DNA of 53,803 nucleotides from a virus: the IMG/VR virus record IMGVR_UViG_3300010883_016180, positions 1 through 53,803 of that record; one strand, given 5' to 3'. Under the pieces are notes generated by a model. The model saw only the letters and a list, made by a program, of their open reading frames with translations. It was not told where the DNA came from and ran no database searches. Numbering within the stretch: position 1 is the stretch's first letter; each line of letters starts with the position of its first letter. Shown in pieces: positions 27,752 to 35,762 of this stretch. The translations under genes and the position numbers were made by a program.

Positions 27752-27830
27752 CTGATCACTTTTTGAATTAGATATTTGTTTAAATTTTAATATAACTATA
27801 TTAGTTCAGAATACCTACATTGGAGATAAA
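27752..27830. promoter_or_regulatory. Divergent intergenic region, likely promoters
   Basis: This 79-base, very AT-rich gap separates the start of the leftward tail operon from the start of the rightward island. It must carry or receive transcription in both directions. Several weak TATA-type hexamers occur (for example TATATT at 27797-27802 on the plus strand) but none has a convincing -35 box at 16-18 bases, so I name no exact promoter. Confidence 0.35.
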
Positions 27831-28406
27831 ATGCTTCCCCCTATTCTGGAACAAGTCAAGGCAAAAGGATTCAAAGTTTTTACTGCTGGAAAATGGAATA
27901 TAAATATTGTTGGAGTAAGAAGTCCTTCAAGAAAATCTAATGTATTTGATGATTTTATTCATGTGGTTTTTAAAGATCATTCTAATTCTTTCGTAGATTT
28001 AGTGTTTCAAATTACCACTGACCCAGGATTATATTGGTTGAAGAATCCAAGTAGAGTAGATGGAACTGCTATATTGGTTGGAAATAAACAATATAGAGGG
28101 GTATGGAAGATAGATAAACACCAAGGAAAGTATGATGCGCTTTGTCAAAGAAATGGAAAAGTAACTGTCTATAGAGATCGCAATAAAGATTCTATACTGG
28201 ATATGGATTCAACTTCGATTAGTGAAGGATACTATGGAATAAATATTCACCGATCCTCTTTACATGGAAGTACAGAAGTAAATCGCTATTCCGCAGGGTG
28301 TCAAGTATTTGCTGATCCAAATGATTTTAGCTGCTTTATGTCTCTGTGTAAAAAATCCGCTAAATTGTATGGAAATTCATTCAGTTATACATTACTTGAA
28401 GGGTAG
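27831..28406 (+). CDS. L,D-transpeptidase-like (YkuD-fold) phage protein
   Basis: A 191-residue protein whose C-terminal half has the YkuD-like active-site pattern: GINIH at 136-140 supplying the histidine, and SAGCQVF with Cys157 as the presumed nucleophile, preceded by RGVWKIDKHQGKYDAL. Related proteins occur in many phages, where they probably act on peptidoglycan cross-links during lysis or entry. There is no signal peptide, so release would need a holin or virion packaging. The ribosome binding site GGAG lies 5 bases upstream. It is the first gene of the rightward island and is followed 8 bases later by the MazG gene. A hydrolase rather than a transferase function cannot be told from sequence. 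Confidence 0.6.
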   Translation: MLPPILEQVKAKGFKVFTAGKWNINIVGVRSPSRKSNVFDDFIHVVFKDHSNSFVDLVFQITTDPGLYWLKNPSRVDGTAILVGNKQYRGVWKIDKHQGKYDALCQRNGKVTVYRDRNKDSILDMDSTSISEGYYGINIHRSSLHGSTEVNRYSAGCQVFADPNDFSCFMSLCKKSAKLYGNSFSYTLLEG

Positions 28407-28414
28407 GAGTTATC

Positions 28415-28768
28415 GTGAACAAAAAAGCAACTACATTCTTAGAGTATCAAGCATTGGCAATGGAAACTGCTATTTATCCAACAGATGGAATTTCTGGAAT
28501 TGCGTATACTACAATGGGGCTAGCTGGTGAAGCTGGTGAAGTTAGCGAAAAAGTAAAAAAAATAATTAGAGACAGTACAGATTTAGAAAAAGCCATAAGC
28601 GATAAGAGAACAGAGATAGCAAAAGAACTAGGTGATGTTTTATGGTATGTAGCAGCGATTTGCCGGGAATTTGGTTTATCGCTTGAAGAGGTTGCTGAAA
28701 TTAATATAGAAAAACTAAAAAGTAGACAAAAAAGAGGAAAGTTAAAAGGTTCTGGAGATAACAGATAA
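28415..28768 (+). CDS. mazG: MazG-like nucleotide pyrophosphohydrolase
   Basis: A 117-residue all-alpha protein with the MazG metal-binding motifs: GLAGEAGEVSEK at 35-46 (Glu39, Glu42) and ELGDVLWYV at 71-79 (Glu71, Asp74). It hydrolyses nucleoside triphosphates to monophosphates plus pyrophosphate. In phages such enzymes are thought to adjust nucleotide pools or alarmone signalling. It has the single-domain size usual for phage MazG. The start is GTG, supported by AGGAG 5 bases upstream. It may act alongside the GMP reductase encoded at 51-52 kb, but they are not in one operon. Confidence 0.88.
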   Translation: MNKKATTFLEYQALAMETAIYPTDGISGIAYTTMGLAGEAGEVSEKVKKIIRDSTDLEKAISDKRTEIAKELGDVLWYVAAICREFGLSLEEVAEINIEKLKSRQKRGKLKGSGDNR

Positions 28769-28809
28769 AAGAAGAAATAATATCAAAATAGAAAATTAGA
28801 AAATGAAAC

Positions 28810-29151
28810 ATGAAACATGTAAATAAAGGGTGGGGATACGAGCTTTGGATCGTAAATAAAGAAGAATATTGCGGAAAATTATTATTTATAAGAAAAGACA
28901 AAGAAACTTCATGGCATTATCATAAAATTAAAGATGAAGTCATGTATGTTCAAAGTGGAAAAGTAAAAATACTTTATTCAAACAAAAAAGACATAAAAAA
29001 TGCTGATTCTATGATCCTAAACAAAGGAGACTCGTTCCATATATATACGGGTCTTATCCATAGGATTTGTGCATTAGAAGATACAGAATTGTTTGAATTC
29101 TCTACTCAACATTTTGATAGTGATTCAATTAGATTAATCAAAGGTGATTAG
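28810..29151 (+). CDS. Cupin-domain protein, sugar isomerase-like
   Basis: A 113-residue single-domain cupin. Motif 1 is complete (HYH-x4-E-x6-G near residues 37-50: SWHYHKIKDEVMYVQSG), and motif 2 follows as GDSFHIYTGLIHRI near 75-88. The opening GWGYELWIVNKEEYCGKLL resembles the cupin part of type II mannose-6-phosphate isomerase/GDP-mannose pyrophosphorylase proteins. The role is likely sugar-phosphate or nucleotide-sugar isomerisation, or a regulatory sugar-binding cupin. It opens the glycan-type cassette. Three ATGs lie within 15 bases here; the one at 28810 is in frame with the domain. Confidence 0.75.
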   Translation: MKHVNKGWGYELWIVNKEEYCGKLLFIRKDKETSWHYHKIKDEVMYVQSGKVKILYSNKKDIKNADSMILNKGDSFHIYTGLIHRICALEDTELFEFSTQHFDSDSIRLIKGD

Positions 29152-29274
29152 GTGCCCAAAACATCTATATTATTGCCAAATAGAAAAAGAATTAAATTAT
29201 TAGAAAACGCTTTTTATACCACTAAAAGCACTGCATTACGAAAAAAGATACACACAAACTTATTGATTATTTAA
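29152..29274 (+). CDS. Small basic protein, 40 residues
   Basis: A short GTG-started frame fits exactly between its neighbours. The GTG follows the cupin stop codon with no gap, AAGGTGA lies just upstream as a ribosome binding site, and its stop TAA leads straight into the AAGGA site of the next gene. The product is basic (Lys/Arg-rich, ending HTNLLII) and matches no family I know. The tight fit supports translation; the size is a caution. Confidence 0.4.
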   Translation: MPKTSILLPNRKRIKLLENAFYTTKSTALRKKIHTNLLII

Positions 29275-29287
29275 GGAATTAATATCA

Positions 29288-30028
29288 ATGAATATTTCTC
29301 TATTATGTCCAAGCAGAGGAAGACCAGAATTTATTAGGGAATTGATTTATTCGGCCTTAGAGACTGCAAAATATCCAGAAAAATTAGAGTTTATTTTTTA
29401 CATTGATAATGATGATAAAAAAAGTATTTATTCAATAAAGAATAATTTGGATTATTTTATAGAAGACGTTCTAGAAGAACTTAGAATAAAAAACTTCTGT
29501 AGTCCTAAATTTATTTATGACGAACGAATTGTTCTAAGTGAAATGTGGAATAAATGCTGGTTAGAGGCATCAGCAGATATATTTTTTCATTGTGGTGATG
29601 ATATTAGATTTAGAACGAAGAATTGGGACGAAATAGTTTTAAATAAATTTGAAGAATATAATGACAAAATAGTATTTGTTTACGGAAGAGATGGTATTCA
29701 GCCTAAAACATTTGGGACACATGGTTTTTTACATCGAAATTGGACTAATTTATTTGGTTATTTTGTTCCACCGTACTTTTCCAGTGACTATAACGATACA
29801 TGGTTAAATGATGTTTCAAAAGAAATTAAAAGGCATATTTTTGTAGATATTTATACTGAACATTTACACCCTGTCGTTCATAAACACCATTGGGATAAAA
29901 CCCATAAAGAAAGGATGGTTAGGGGAAAACTAGATAATGTAGATGATTTGTATATTGAAAAAGAACCTGAAAGAAAAGAATGTTGTAAAAAACTTATAGA
30001 ATTTATAAAAACCTTTAATGGAATATAA
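29288..30028 (+). CDS. Glycosyltransferase-like protein (GT-A fold)
   Basis: A 246-residue protein starting MNISLLCPSRGRP, a typical opening of family-2-like glycosyltransferases in phages. An Asp-Asp metal motif, HCGDDIRF, lies at 101-108 and a first acidic strand (FYIDNDD) at 37-43. It probably transfers a sugar from a nucleotide donor; acceptor and sugar are unknown. AAGGA lies 10 bases upstream of the ATG. It is followed after one base by the nucleotide-sugar dehydrogenase gene, which suggests a shared pathway. Confidence 0.7.
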   Translation: MNISLLCPSRGRPEFIRELIYSALETAKYPEKLEFIFYIDNDDKKSIYSIKNNLDYFIEDVLEELRIKNFCSPKFIYDERIVLSEMWNKCWLEASADIFFHCGDDIRFRTKNWDEIVLNKFEEYNDKIVFVYGRDGIQPKTFGTHGFLHRNWTNLFGYFVPPYFSSDYNDTWLNDVSKEIKRHIFVDIYTEHLHPVVHKHHWDKTHKERMVRGKLDNVDDLYIEKEPERKECCKKLIEFIKTFNGI

Positions 30029-30029
30029 A

Positions 30030-31274
30030 ATGAATATAGGATTTATTGGACTTGGGAAACTTGGTCTTCCCTGTGCTTTGGCTATTGAAAAAGCTGGACA
30101 CCAAGTATGTGGATATGACATAAGTACTCAAGTTAAGGAAATATTAGAAAGCAAAATTCTTCCGTACAAAGAGATTCATGCGGATAAATATTTAAAAGAT
30201 CACAATATTGAATTTTGCTCAGTAGAAGATGTGGTTCGACAATCAGACATTATTTTTGTTCCCATACAAACGCCACACAATCCAAAATATGAGGGGGTTA
30301 CACGTTTGCCCAGCGAGCGTGTAGACTTTGATTATTCCTATCTTATAACGGGAATACAGGGGCTTTCTGACGAGATTCAGCGACAACGACAAGATAAAAT
30401 TGTTGTGATTATCTCAACCGTATTGCCAGGAACAATTGAGCGTGAAATTAAACCATTGTTATGTGACCATGTAAAGCTTTGTTACAACCCTTTTTTCATT
30501 GCTATGGGAACAACAATTAACGATTTTGTAAATCCAGAATTCGTTTTATTTGGGGTTGAAGATGAAAACGCTTACGAAGTAACAAAAGACTTTTATTCTA
30601 CCATTCATAGTAAACCGATGTATCGCTGTACTATCGAAGAAGCTGAAATGATAAAAGTTACATACAATACTTTTATTACCATGAAGATTTGTTTAGCAAA
30701 TACTGTAATGGAAGTAGCTCATAAACTTAAAAACATAGATTGTGATAATATCAGCAAAGCTTTAGCTATGGCAGATGAACGAATTATCAGTTCCAAATAT
30801 TTACTTGGTGGGATGGGTGATGGTGGAGGATGCCACCCAAGAGACAATATTGCCCTTAGTTGGCTAGCTAGAGAATTAGATTTATCATATGATTGGTATG
30901 AAAGCCTTATGATTTGTCGAGAAGAACAAACAGATTGGTTAGCAAAATTAATCGTTGAGGAAGCATTAGATAATACTCTTCCTATAGTCATTCTTGGCAA
31001 GTGCTTTAAAAAGGAAACAAATCTTGTAGTTGGAAGTCCTTCTATTCTTCTTAAAAACTTACTTGTTCAAAAAGATATAGAAGTAGAAATGTATGATCCT
31101 TGGATTGATGACTGTAAGCCTCCTTTGAATTTACCTGCTGTGTTTTTTATAGGAACAAACCACGATGTTTTTATGGAATATGATTTTCCTGACAATAGTA
31201 TAGTTATTGATCCGTGGCGAATGAATCTAAGAACCGAAAATGTAAATTATATTCCTGTAGGAAACTCAAAGTAG
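30030..31274 (+). CDS. UDP-glucose/GDP-mannose dehydrogenase family
   Basis: A 414-residue NAD-dependent nucleotide-sugar dehydrogenase that would oxidise the C6 hydroxyl of an NDP-sugar to the uronic acid. The N-terminus carries the Rossmann GxGxxG motif (GFIGLGKLGLP, 4-14). The middle has the conserved EEAEMIKVTYNTFITMKI helix (Lys209, Lys219). The catalytic cysteine lies in GGMGDGGGCHPRD (Cys268), where the family usually has a GGxCxPKD-like sequence. The C-terminal domain contains ILGKCFKKETNLVVGSP, equivalent to the usual LGLAFKPxTDDxRxSP. I chose the ATG at 30030, which starts at the Rossmann strand and follows the upstream stop; an ATG at 30018 overlaps the upstream gene. The exact sugar cannot be told. 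Confidence 0.88.
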   Translation: MNIGFIGLGKLGLPCALAIEKAGHQVCGYDISTQVKEILESKILPYKEIHADKYLKDHNIEFCSVEDVVRQSDIIFVPIQTPHNPKYEGVTRLPSERVDFDYSYLITGIQGLSDEIQRQRQDKIVVIISTVLPGTIEREIKPLLCDHVKLCYNPFFIAMGTTINDFVNPEFVLFGVEDENAYEVTKDFYSTIHSKPMYRCTIEEAEMIKVTYNTFITMKICLANTVMEVAHKLKNIDCDNISKALAMADERIISSKYLLGGMGDGGGCHPRDNIALSWLARELDLSYDWYESLMICREEQTDWLAKLIVEEALDNTLPIVILGKCFKKETNLVVGSPSILLKNLLVQKDIEVEMYDPWIDDCKPPLNLPAVFFIGTNHDVFMEYDFPDNSIVIDPWRMNLRTENVNYIPVGNSK

Positions 31275-31344
31275 AGATATAAATTACAGTCTTTAAAAGA
31301 CCGTGAAAGAATAATTTAGTTTAAATATAAATAATGAGACACAA

Positions 31345-32142
31345 ATGAATAAAGATAAATATTCTGCACTTTTTTCTAAATCAGTAAACGAATGGTCTAA
31401 ACCCCCTATAGATGGAATAGGATACCTTCATAGCGAAGAGCTTTTAAAGATAAACGATTATTCTCTTAAACAGATGGTTCTTTCTTTTGTAAATACTAGA
31501 TATGATATTCATAGTTCTAGAAATCATAATAACTTGTGGAGAAAATACTCTGGCTTGGATTCAACTTTCAATAAAACAGTTATTGATTTTGGTTGCGGCA
31601 GCGGAATTGAATCCCTTGAATTAGCAAAGCTAGGAAACGAAATAATTCTATCCGATATATCTGAAAATAATTTAAAATTAGCGGAGCGAATCCATAATCT
31701 TTTTGGTTTTAAACCTAAAGAATTAGTCTTAATCGAAGGGAATAAACCTTTCTTTGGCTGTAGTAAATTCGATATATTTCATTCCTGTGGTGTTCTTCAT
31801 CATACGCCTTATATGTCTGAAATTATAGAACATTCTATTAGTTTTTTTACTGGAAATCCATATTACAGGGTTCTATTGTATACCGATGTTTGTTGGAAAA
31901 TTAGGACAGATACTGATCTGGATTATAAGACTCCAATACATCTTCAAAAAGGCTTTAAGAGGTTTGTTAAAGCAATGGACGATGTTGGATTTTATGCCGA
32001 TTGGTATGACTATAAAAAGCTAACTTCAATATTACCAGAATCATTAAAGATAAAATCTTTTAATTATATAGGTGGTGACTGTTTGAAAAATCAATATGCA
32101 GTAGTCACAATACAGGGGAAAAACGATGACTCTGAATTATAG
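31345..32142 (+). CDS. SAM-dependent methyltransferase, class I
   Basis: A 265-residue methyltransferase. Motif I is VIDFGCGSGIES at 79-90, followed by a strand ending in an acidic residue (EIILSDIS) that binds the SAM ribose. HSCGVLHHTPYM then fits the motif IV region, with an LHH often seen in small-molecule methyltransferases. The 75 N-terminal residues may form the substrate lid. The gene lies after a 70-base gap in the glycan cassette and overlaps the next methyltransferase gene by 17 bases. The substrate is probably a sugar or other small molecule (inference from neighbours). Confidence 0.8.
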   Translation: MNKDKYSALFSKSVNEWSKPPIDGIGYLHSEELLKINDYSLKQMVLSFVNTRYDIHSSRNHNNLWRKYSGLDSTFNKTVIDFGCGSGIESLELAKLGNEIILSDISENNLKLAERIHNLFGFKPKELVLIEGNKPFFGCSKFDIFHSCGVLHHTPYMSEIIEHSISFFTGNPYYRVLLYTDVCWKIRTDTDLDYKTPIHLQKGFKRFVKAMDDVGFYADWYDYKKLTSILPESLKIKSFNYIGGDCLKNQYAVVTIQGKNDDSEL

Positions 32143-32854
32143 TGAAATATACAAATATAACTATTTTAAAAAATGCGATGGAATGATTTCATGGGACTCG
32201 CAAAAGTTAAAATTTGGGGATGCGTTTGCAGCAATTTGTTATGCTCACGGTATCTATTGGGAACAAATACAAAAATCATTTCCTCAAATTGGGGCACTTG
32301 GAAAAGTTGAAACAACCCCATATACCATTCAAGATCAAATAAACTTTATTCAGTCCAATAAAACGAGAACACCAAAGAAAATATTGGAAATAGGTGGAGG
32401 ACGAGGTGAAGTAACTATATTTCTCGCTAATCTTGGCTATGATGTTGTTTGTATAGAACCAGGAAAAGGAGCAGAAATTTGGTTTAAACAAACAAGTAAG
32501 CTGTTTTTTTCTAAGAAGTTACAGTATACTTTGTTGAATGGGTGTCTAACTGAATATATTAATCATCCATTCATGGAAGATTTTGACACTGTATTATTTG
32601 TTGAAAGCTTAGAGCATATTTTAGAAGAAGATTTTAATAAGTTCTATCCTAAAATATTAAAAACATTAAAGAAAAATAAAGGGACTTTTGTAGTAACCAA
32701 TTGGATGGATTACCATCCACTACCTGTTGGCTGGATGGCACCTCCTGACCAACATTGTCGTTTAATAAATGATGATCTTTACGATGAAATGAAACAACAA
32801 TTTGATGTATGTAATTATAGAAACGGATCTCACCTTTGCCTGTCATTTAGTTAA
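32126..32854 (+). CDS. SAM-dependent methyltransferase, class I
   Basis: A 242-residue methyltransferase with motif I ILEIGGGRGEVT at 86-97, the acidic strand CIEPG, and a motif IV-like stretch VLFVESLEHILEED. The 80-residue N-terminal extension (MISWDSQKLKFGDAFAA) is unlike that of the neighbour, so the two are not a recent duplication. It overlaps the upstream gene by 17 bases with AGGGG about 8 bases before the ATG, which implies translational coupling. An O- or N-methyltransferase of the glycan cassette is the best guess. Confidence 0.78.
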   Translation: MTLNYSEIYKYNYFKKCDGMISWDSQKLKFGDAFAAICYAHGIYWEQIQKSFPQIGALGKVETTPYTIQDQINFIQSNKTRTPKKILEIGGGRGEVTIFLANLGYDVVCIEPGKGAEIWFKQTSKLFFSKKLQYTLLNGCLTEYINHPFMEDFDTVLFVESLEHILEEDFNKFYPKILKTLKKNKGTFVVTNWMDYHPLPVGWMAPPDQHCRLINDDLYDEMKQQFDVCNYRNGSHLCLSFS

Positions 32855-32859
32855 TAAAA

Positions 32860-33702
32860 ATGTATAAAAATAAAAAAATATATGCCGTTTACAGATGTTT
32901 GTATGGAGAAGATTTTATAAAAGAATCTATAGAGTCTATTATAGATTATGTCGATAAAGTATTCGTTCTGTACTCAAAAAAGATCTGGGGAAACGTAACT
33001 TCAGTAGTATATGAAGGCGAGATTATAGAGTTTCCTAAACCGTTTGATAACTTGCTAGAAAAAGTAAAAGAAATCAAAAGCAGCAAGATAATATTATTGG
33101 AGCAAGGAGAATTCTGGACTAACGTTCCATGGAATAATTATACTTCCTTAATAAATGGAATAGTCATACCTAAGTATGGAAAACCAGATGTCTTTGTTTT
33201 ACCAGAAGCAGATCATGTGTTCGCTATAGGTGACTTTAGACCTTCTTTGGATTTGTTTTACGAGTCAGATTTTAAGGTTGCAAAAACCCAACAAATAGAG
33301 CTTTGGAAATCACCTAATCATTGCCTTCCATACAGAGAAAGGATTGGAGTTGTTTTTTGGAGGACAGAAGATTTCGATATTTTTCCAAATACTCATGGAG
33401 GAGGTCAACCAACAACAGATCTTACTTTGAAAAACCATTGTCTTCCAATACCTGTTTATAATCTTGGTTTCATGGTTTCCGAAAAAAGTATGTATTGGAA
33501 AATATTGACAGCAATAGCATTTGCAGAAAAGATAAGAGACAGTCCACCTAATTTAAATTGGTATAAAAATACATGGTTGAATTGGGACTTTTTATATAAC
33601 AATAAAAATTTAGAACCAGCTCTTGGTTATGAGAAAAATATTCCAGAAGCGATTAAATATGAAAACTGTAGACTTCCATTATCTATATTGGAAAGATTTT
33701 AA
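32860..33702 (+). CDS. Glycosyltransferase-like protein, paralogue A
   Basis: A 280-residue protein. The opening MYKNKKIYAVYRCLYGEDF and the following IDYVDKVFVLYSKKIWG look like the first strands of a GT-A fold. PDVFVLPEADHVF near 110-122 supplies an acidic ExDH metal-binding motif. It is paralogous over its whole length to the protein encoded at 35763-36728 (same start, same IPKYG...D, same HNLGF/YNLGF and NWY/NWF...TW segments). The pair brackets a radical SAM and a methyltransferase gene. Transfer of a sugar to an unknown acceptor is inferred. The ribosome binding site is weak. Confidence 0.6.
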   Translation: MYKNKKIYAVYRCLYGEDFIKESIESIIDYVDKVFVLYSKKIWGNVTSVVYEGEIIEFPKPFDNLLEKVKEIKSSKIILLEQGEFWTNVPWNNYTSLINGIVIPKYGKPDVFVLPEADHVFAIGDFRPSLDLFYESDFKVAKTQQIELWKSPNHCLPYRERIGVVFWRTEDFDIFPNTHGGGQPTTDLTLKNHCLPIPVYNLGFMVSEKSMYWKILTAIAFAEKIRDSPPNLNWYKNTWLNWDFLYNNKNLEPALGYEKNIPEAIKYENCRLPLSILERF

Positions 33703-33705
33703 GAG

Positions 33706-35070
33706 ATGAAAAACAAAAAAACTGTAATAAGAAGAGCATCCATTATGGATGGATTAGTTGATTTAGAAATAATAAAAGAAGAAAACTCTGAAAAAGTAAT
33801 AATACACAGGTTCGCTAAAAGGGGTCATGTTTCAAATTACATTGAAAACTATGAGTTTATAGACTCCAATCACGAAAGCAAGATACTTCCATTAACAGAA
33901 GAATACGCAAACAAAATAATTGATAGAGCAGTAGAAGGAATTCCGTACTCTAGTATTTTCATATTTTATTCGGATGATGTTGTTTTTGAAGGAAGTGAAA
34001 GCAAAGAAAAATCAGAAGATGAGCATAGATATACTTCAACAGGAATAAAGTTTTGGCGGCATCAGTCACAAATGCTGGCATACCAAAAAAATACAGCAAA
34101 TTCCATAATATCTACTCATATCTCTCCAGAGGGGGCATGTAATTTAAAATGCCCATACTGCTCTGTTACATATAGAGATACCCATTCAAGATTAGAGTTG
34201 GACACCATTAAGGACTATGTAGAGAAGCTACAGAGCCGTGGACTTAAAGCTGTTATCCTCACAGGTGGCGGGGAACCAACAGCATACAAGAGCTTTAATG
34301 AGCTTGTTCAATGGTTGAAGTATGAAAGAGGTCTTTCTGTTGCGCTTATAACTAATGGAACACTAGCTAAAAAAGTTGAAAAAGAAACACTACAAGCCCT
34401 TTCTTGGCTAAGGGTAAGCATAAACTTATTCAATGGTTGGGAACATAGAATTGGAAACAACTTAGACATAAACCATCTGTCTGATGATTGTATTGTTGGA
34501 TGCTCTATGGTTTATACAGTAGAGCATGAATCTACAGAAGAAATGCTAACAGATAGATTAGAAACCTTAAAAAAGGTTTCAAAAATAGCTGATAGAATTC
34601 AGGCTAGATATATTAGATTGCTGCCAAATTGCTTATTAGAACAAAAGCACTTGGTGTTACAGCACAAGTCTTTAGCCAACATGCTTTCTAAGGTAGATGA
34701 TAAACGATTTTTTCATCAATACAAGGTGCATGGCGCACCCAAGTCCAATGTTTGTCATCAGTCTTATTTTAGACCATATCTAAGTGAAGAGCCTTTTGGC
34801 GACACAGGTGTTGGGGGAACAGTTTACCCATGTGATAGTGTTGTTCTAAATGATTCTTATCAGCATTTTGCTAAAGAGTATCAACTATGTAGACCAGAAG
34901 ATATTTTGGATTATTTGGATGGAAAAATAAAACCAAGATTTGATCCAAGAGAAAGGTGTAAAGGGTGTGTTTTCACTGACAATGTAGATATGCTTGATGA
35001 TTGGAAAAACAATAAGATAAATAAATTTCCACAATTTAAGTCATCTTTAATTCACGAAGAATTTGTATAA
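33706..35070 (+). CDS. Radical SAM enzyme with C-terminal Cys cluster
   Basis: A 454-residue iron-sulphur enzyme. The radical SAM motif is CNLKCPYC (Cys145, Cys149, Cys152), followed by the GGE-type SAM-binding motif TGGGEP (186-191) and an ALITNGT strand. Five further cysteines at about 350, 376, 395, 418 and 421 (last pair CKGC) resemble a SPASM/twitch domain holding an auxiliary 4Fe-4S cluster. About 135 residues precede the barrel and match nothing I know. It would generate a 5'-deoxyadenosyl radical to modify a substrate. SPASM enzymes usually act on peptides or proteins, but the sugar-gene setting also allows a carbohydrate. The gene starts 3 bases after the upstream stop. Confidence 0.85.
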   Translation: MKNKKTVIRRASIMDGLVDLEIIKEENSEKVIIHRFAKRGHVSNYIENYEFIDSNHESKILPLTEEYANKIIDRAVEGIPYSSIFIFYSDDVVFEGSESKEKSEDEHRYTSTGIKFWRHQSQMLAYQKNTANSIISTHISPEGACNLKCPYCSVTYRDTHSRLELDTIKDYVEKLQSRGLKAVILTGGGEPTAYKSFNELVQWLKYERGLSVALITNGTLAKKVEKETLQALSWLRVSINLFNGWEHRIGNNLDINHLSDDCIVGCSMVYTVEHESTEEMLTDRLETLKKVSKIADRIQARYIRLLPNCLLEQKHLVLQHKSLANMLSKVDDKRFFHQYKVHGAPKSNVCHQSYFRPYLSEEPFGDTGVGGTVYPCDSVVLNDSYQHFAKEYQLCRPEDILDYLDGKIKPRFDPRERCKGCVFTDNVDMLDDWKNNKINKFPQFKSSLIHEEFV

Positions 35071-35085
35071 AGATAGTAAGACAAA

Positions 35086-35739
35086 ATGAAAAAGAATAAA
35101 TTTAACGAAGATTATTATGAAAGAGGGCAGCAATTAGGAATCAGTGGATACACTGATTACCGGTGGCTACCAGAGCTTACTATTCCTATGTGCCGCAGTA
35201 TTGTAAAATATTTAGAAATAAAAGAAAAAGACTTATTATTGGATTTTGGGTGTGCAAAAGGATTCATTGTAAAAGGATTTAATGACTTGGGATACAATTG
35301 TTTCGGAACAGATATAAGCCAATACGCAATATCTAAAAGCCCATCCGATATAAGAAATAAAATAATTATGTTTTCAGGATATGAGTCTATAGAAAAAATC
35401 TTGTCGTATTCAGGAAAAGATAAATTTGATTTTATTATTTCAAAAGATGTATTTGAACATATTGAATACTCTGAAATAGAGTCAATTGTTTCTGTTCTTT
35501 CAAGATACTGTAATGCTTTATTTGTTGTGGTTCCACTTGCTTTAAATCAACAGTATGTTGTTACAGAGTACGAGGGGGATGTAACGCATATAATAAGAGA
35601 AGATATGCACTGGTGGCTATCGTTGTTTATTAGGAACGGGTTTCGGGTATGCGAAGCAAAACACCAAGTAAAAGGCATAAAGGAAAACTGGAGTCATTAT
35701 CCAAAGGGGAATGGGTTTTTTAGTCTAAATACATATTGA
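35086..35739 (+). CDS. SAM-dependent methyltransferase, class I
   Basis: A 217-residue methyltransferase with motif I LLDFGCAKGFIV at 51-62, the acidic FGTDIS strand, and motif IV IISKDVFEHIEY. The N-terminal FNEDYYERG is common in phage and bacterial methyltransferases of glycan clusters. It is the third methyltransferase of the cassette and lies between the radical SAM gene and the second paralogous glycosyltransferase. The substrate is unknown. A weak ribosome binding site precedes the ATG. Confidence 0.8.
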   Translation: MKKNKFNEDYYERGQQLGISGYTDYRWLPELTIPMCRSIVKYLEIKEKDLLLDFGCAKGFIVKGFNDLGYNCFGTDISQYAISKSPSDIRNKIIMFSGYESIEKILSYSGKDKFDFIISKDVFEHIEYSEIESIVSVLSRYCNALFVVVPLALNQQYVVTEYEGDVTHIIREDMHWWLSLFIRNGFRVCEAKHQVKGIKENWSHYPKGNGFFSLNTY

Positions 35740-35762
35740 CTAAATAAAAAAGGGAAATATAA

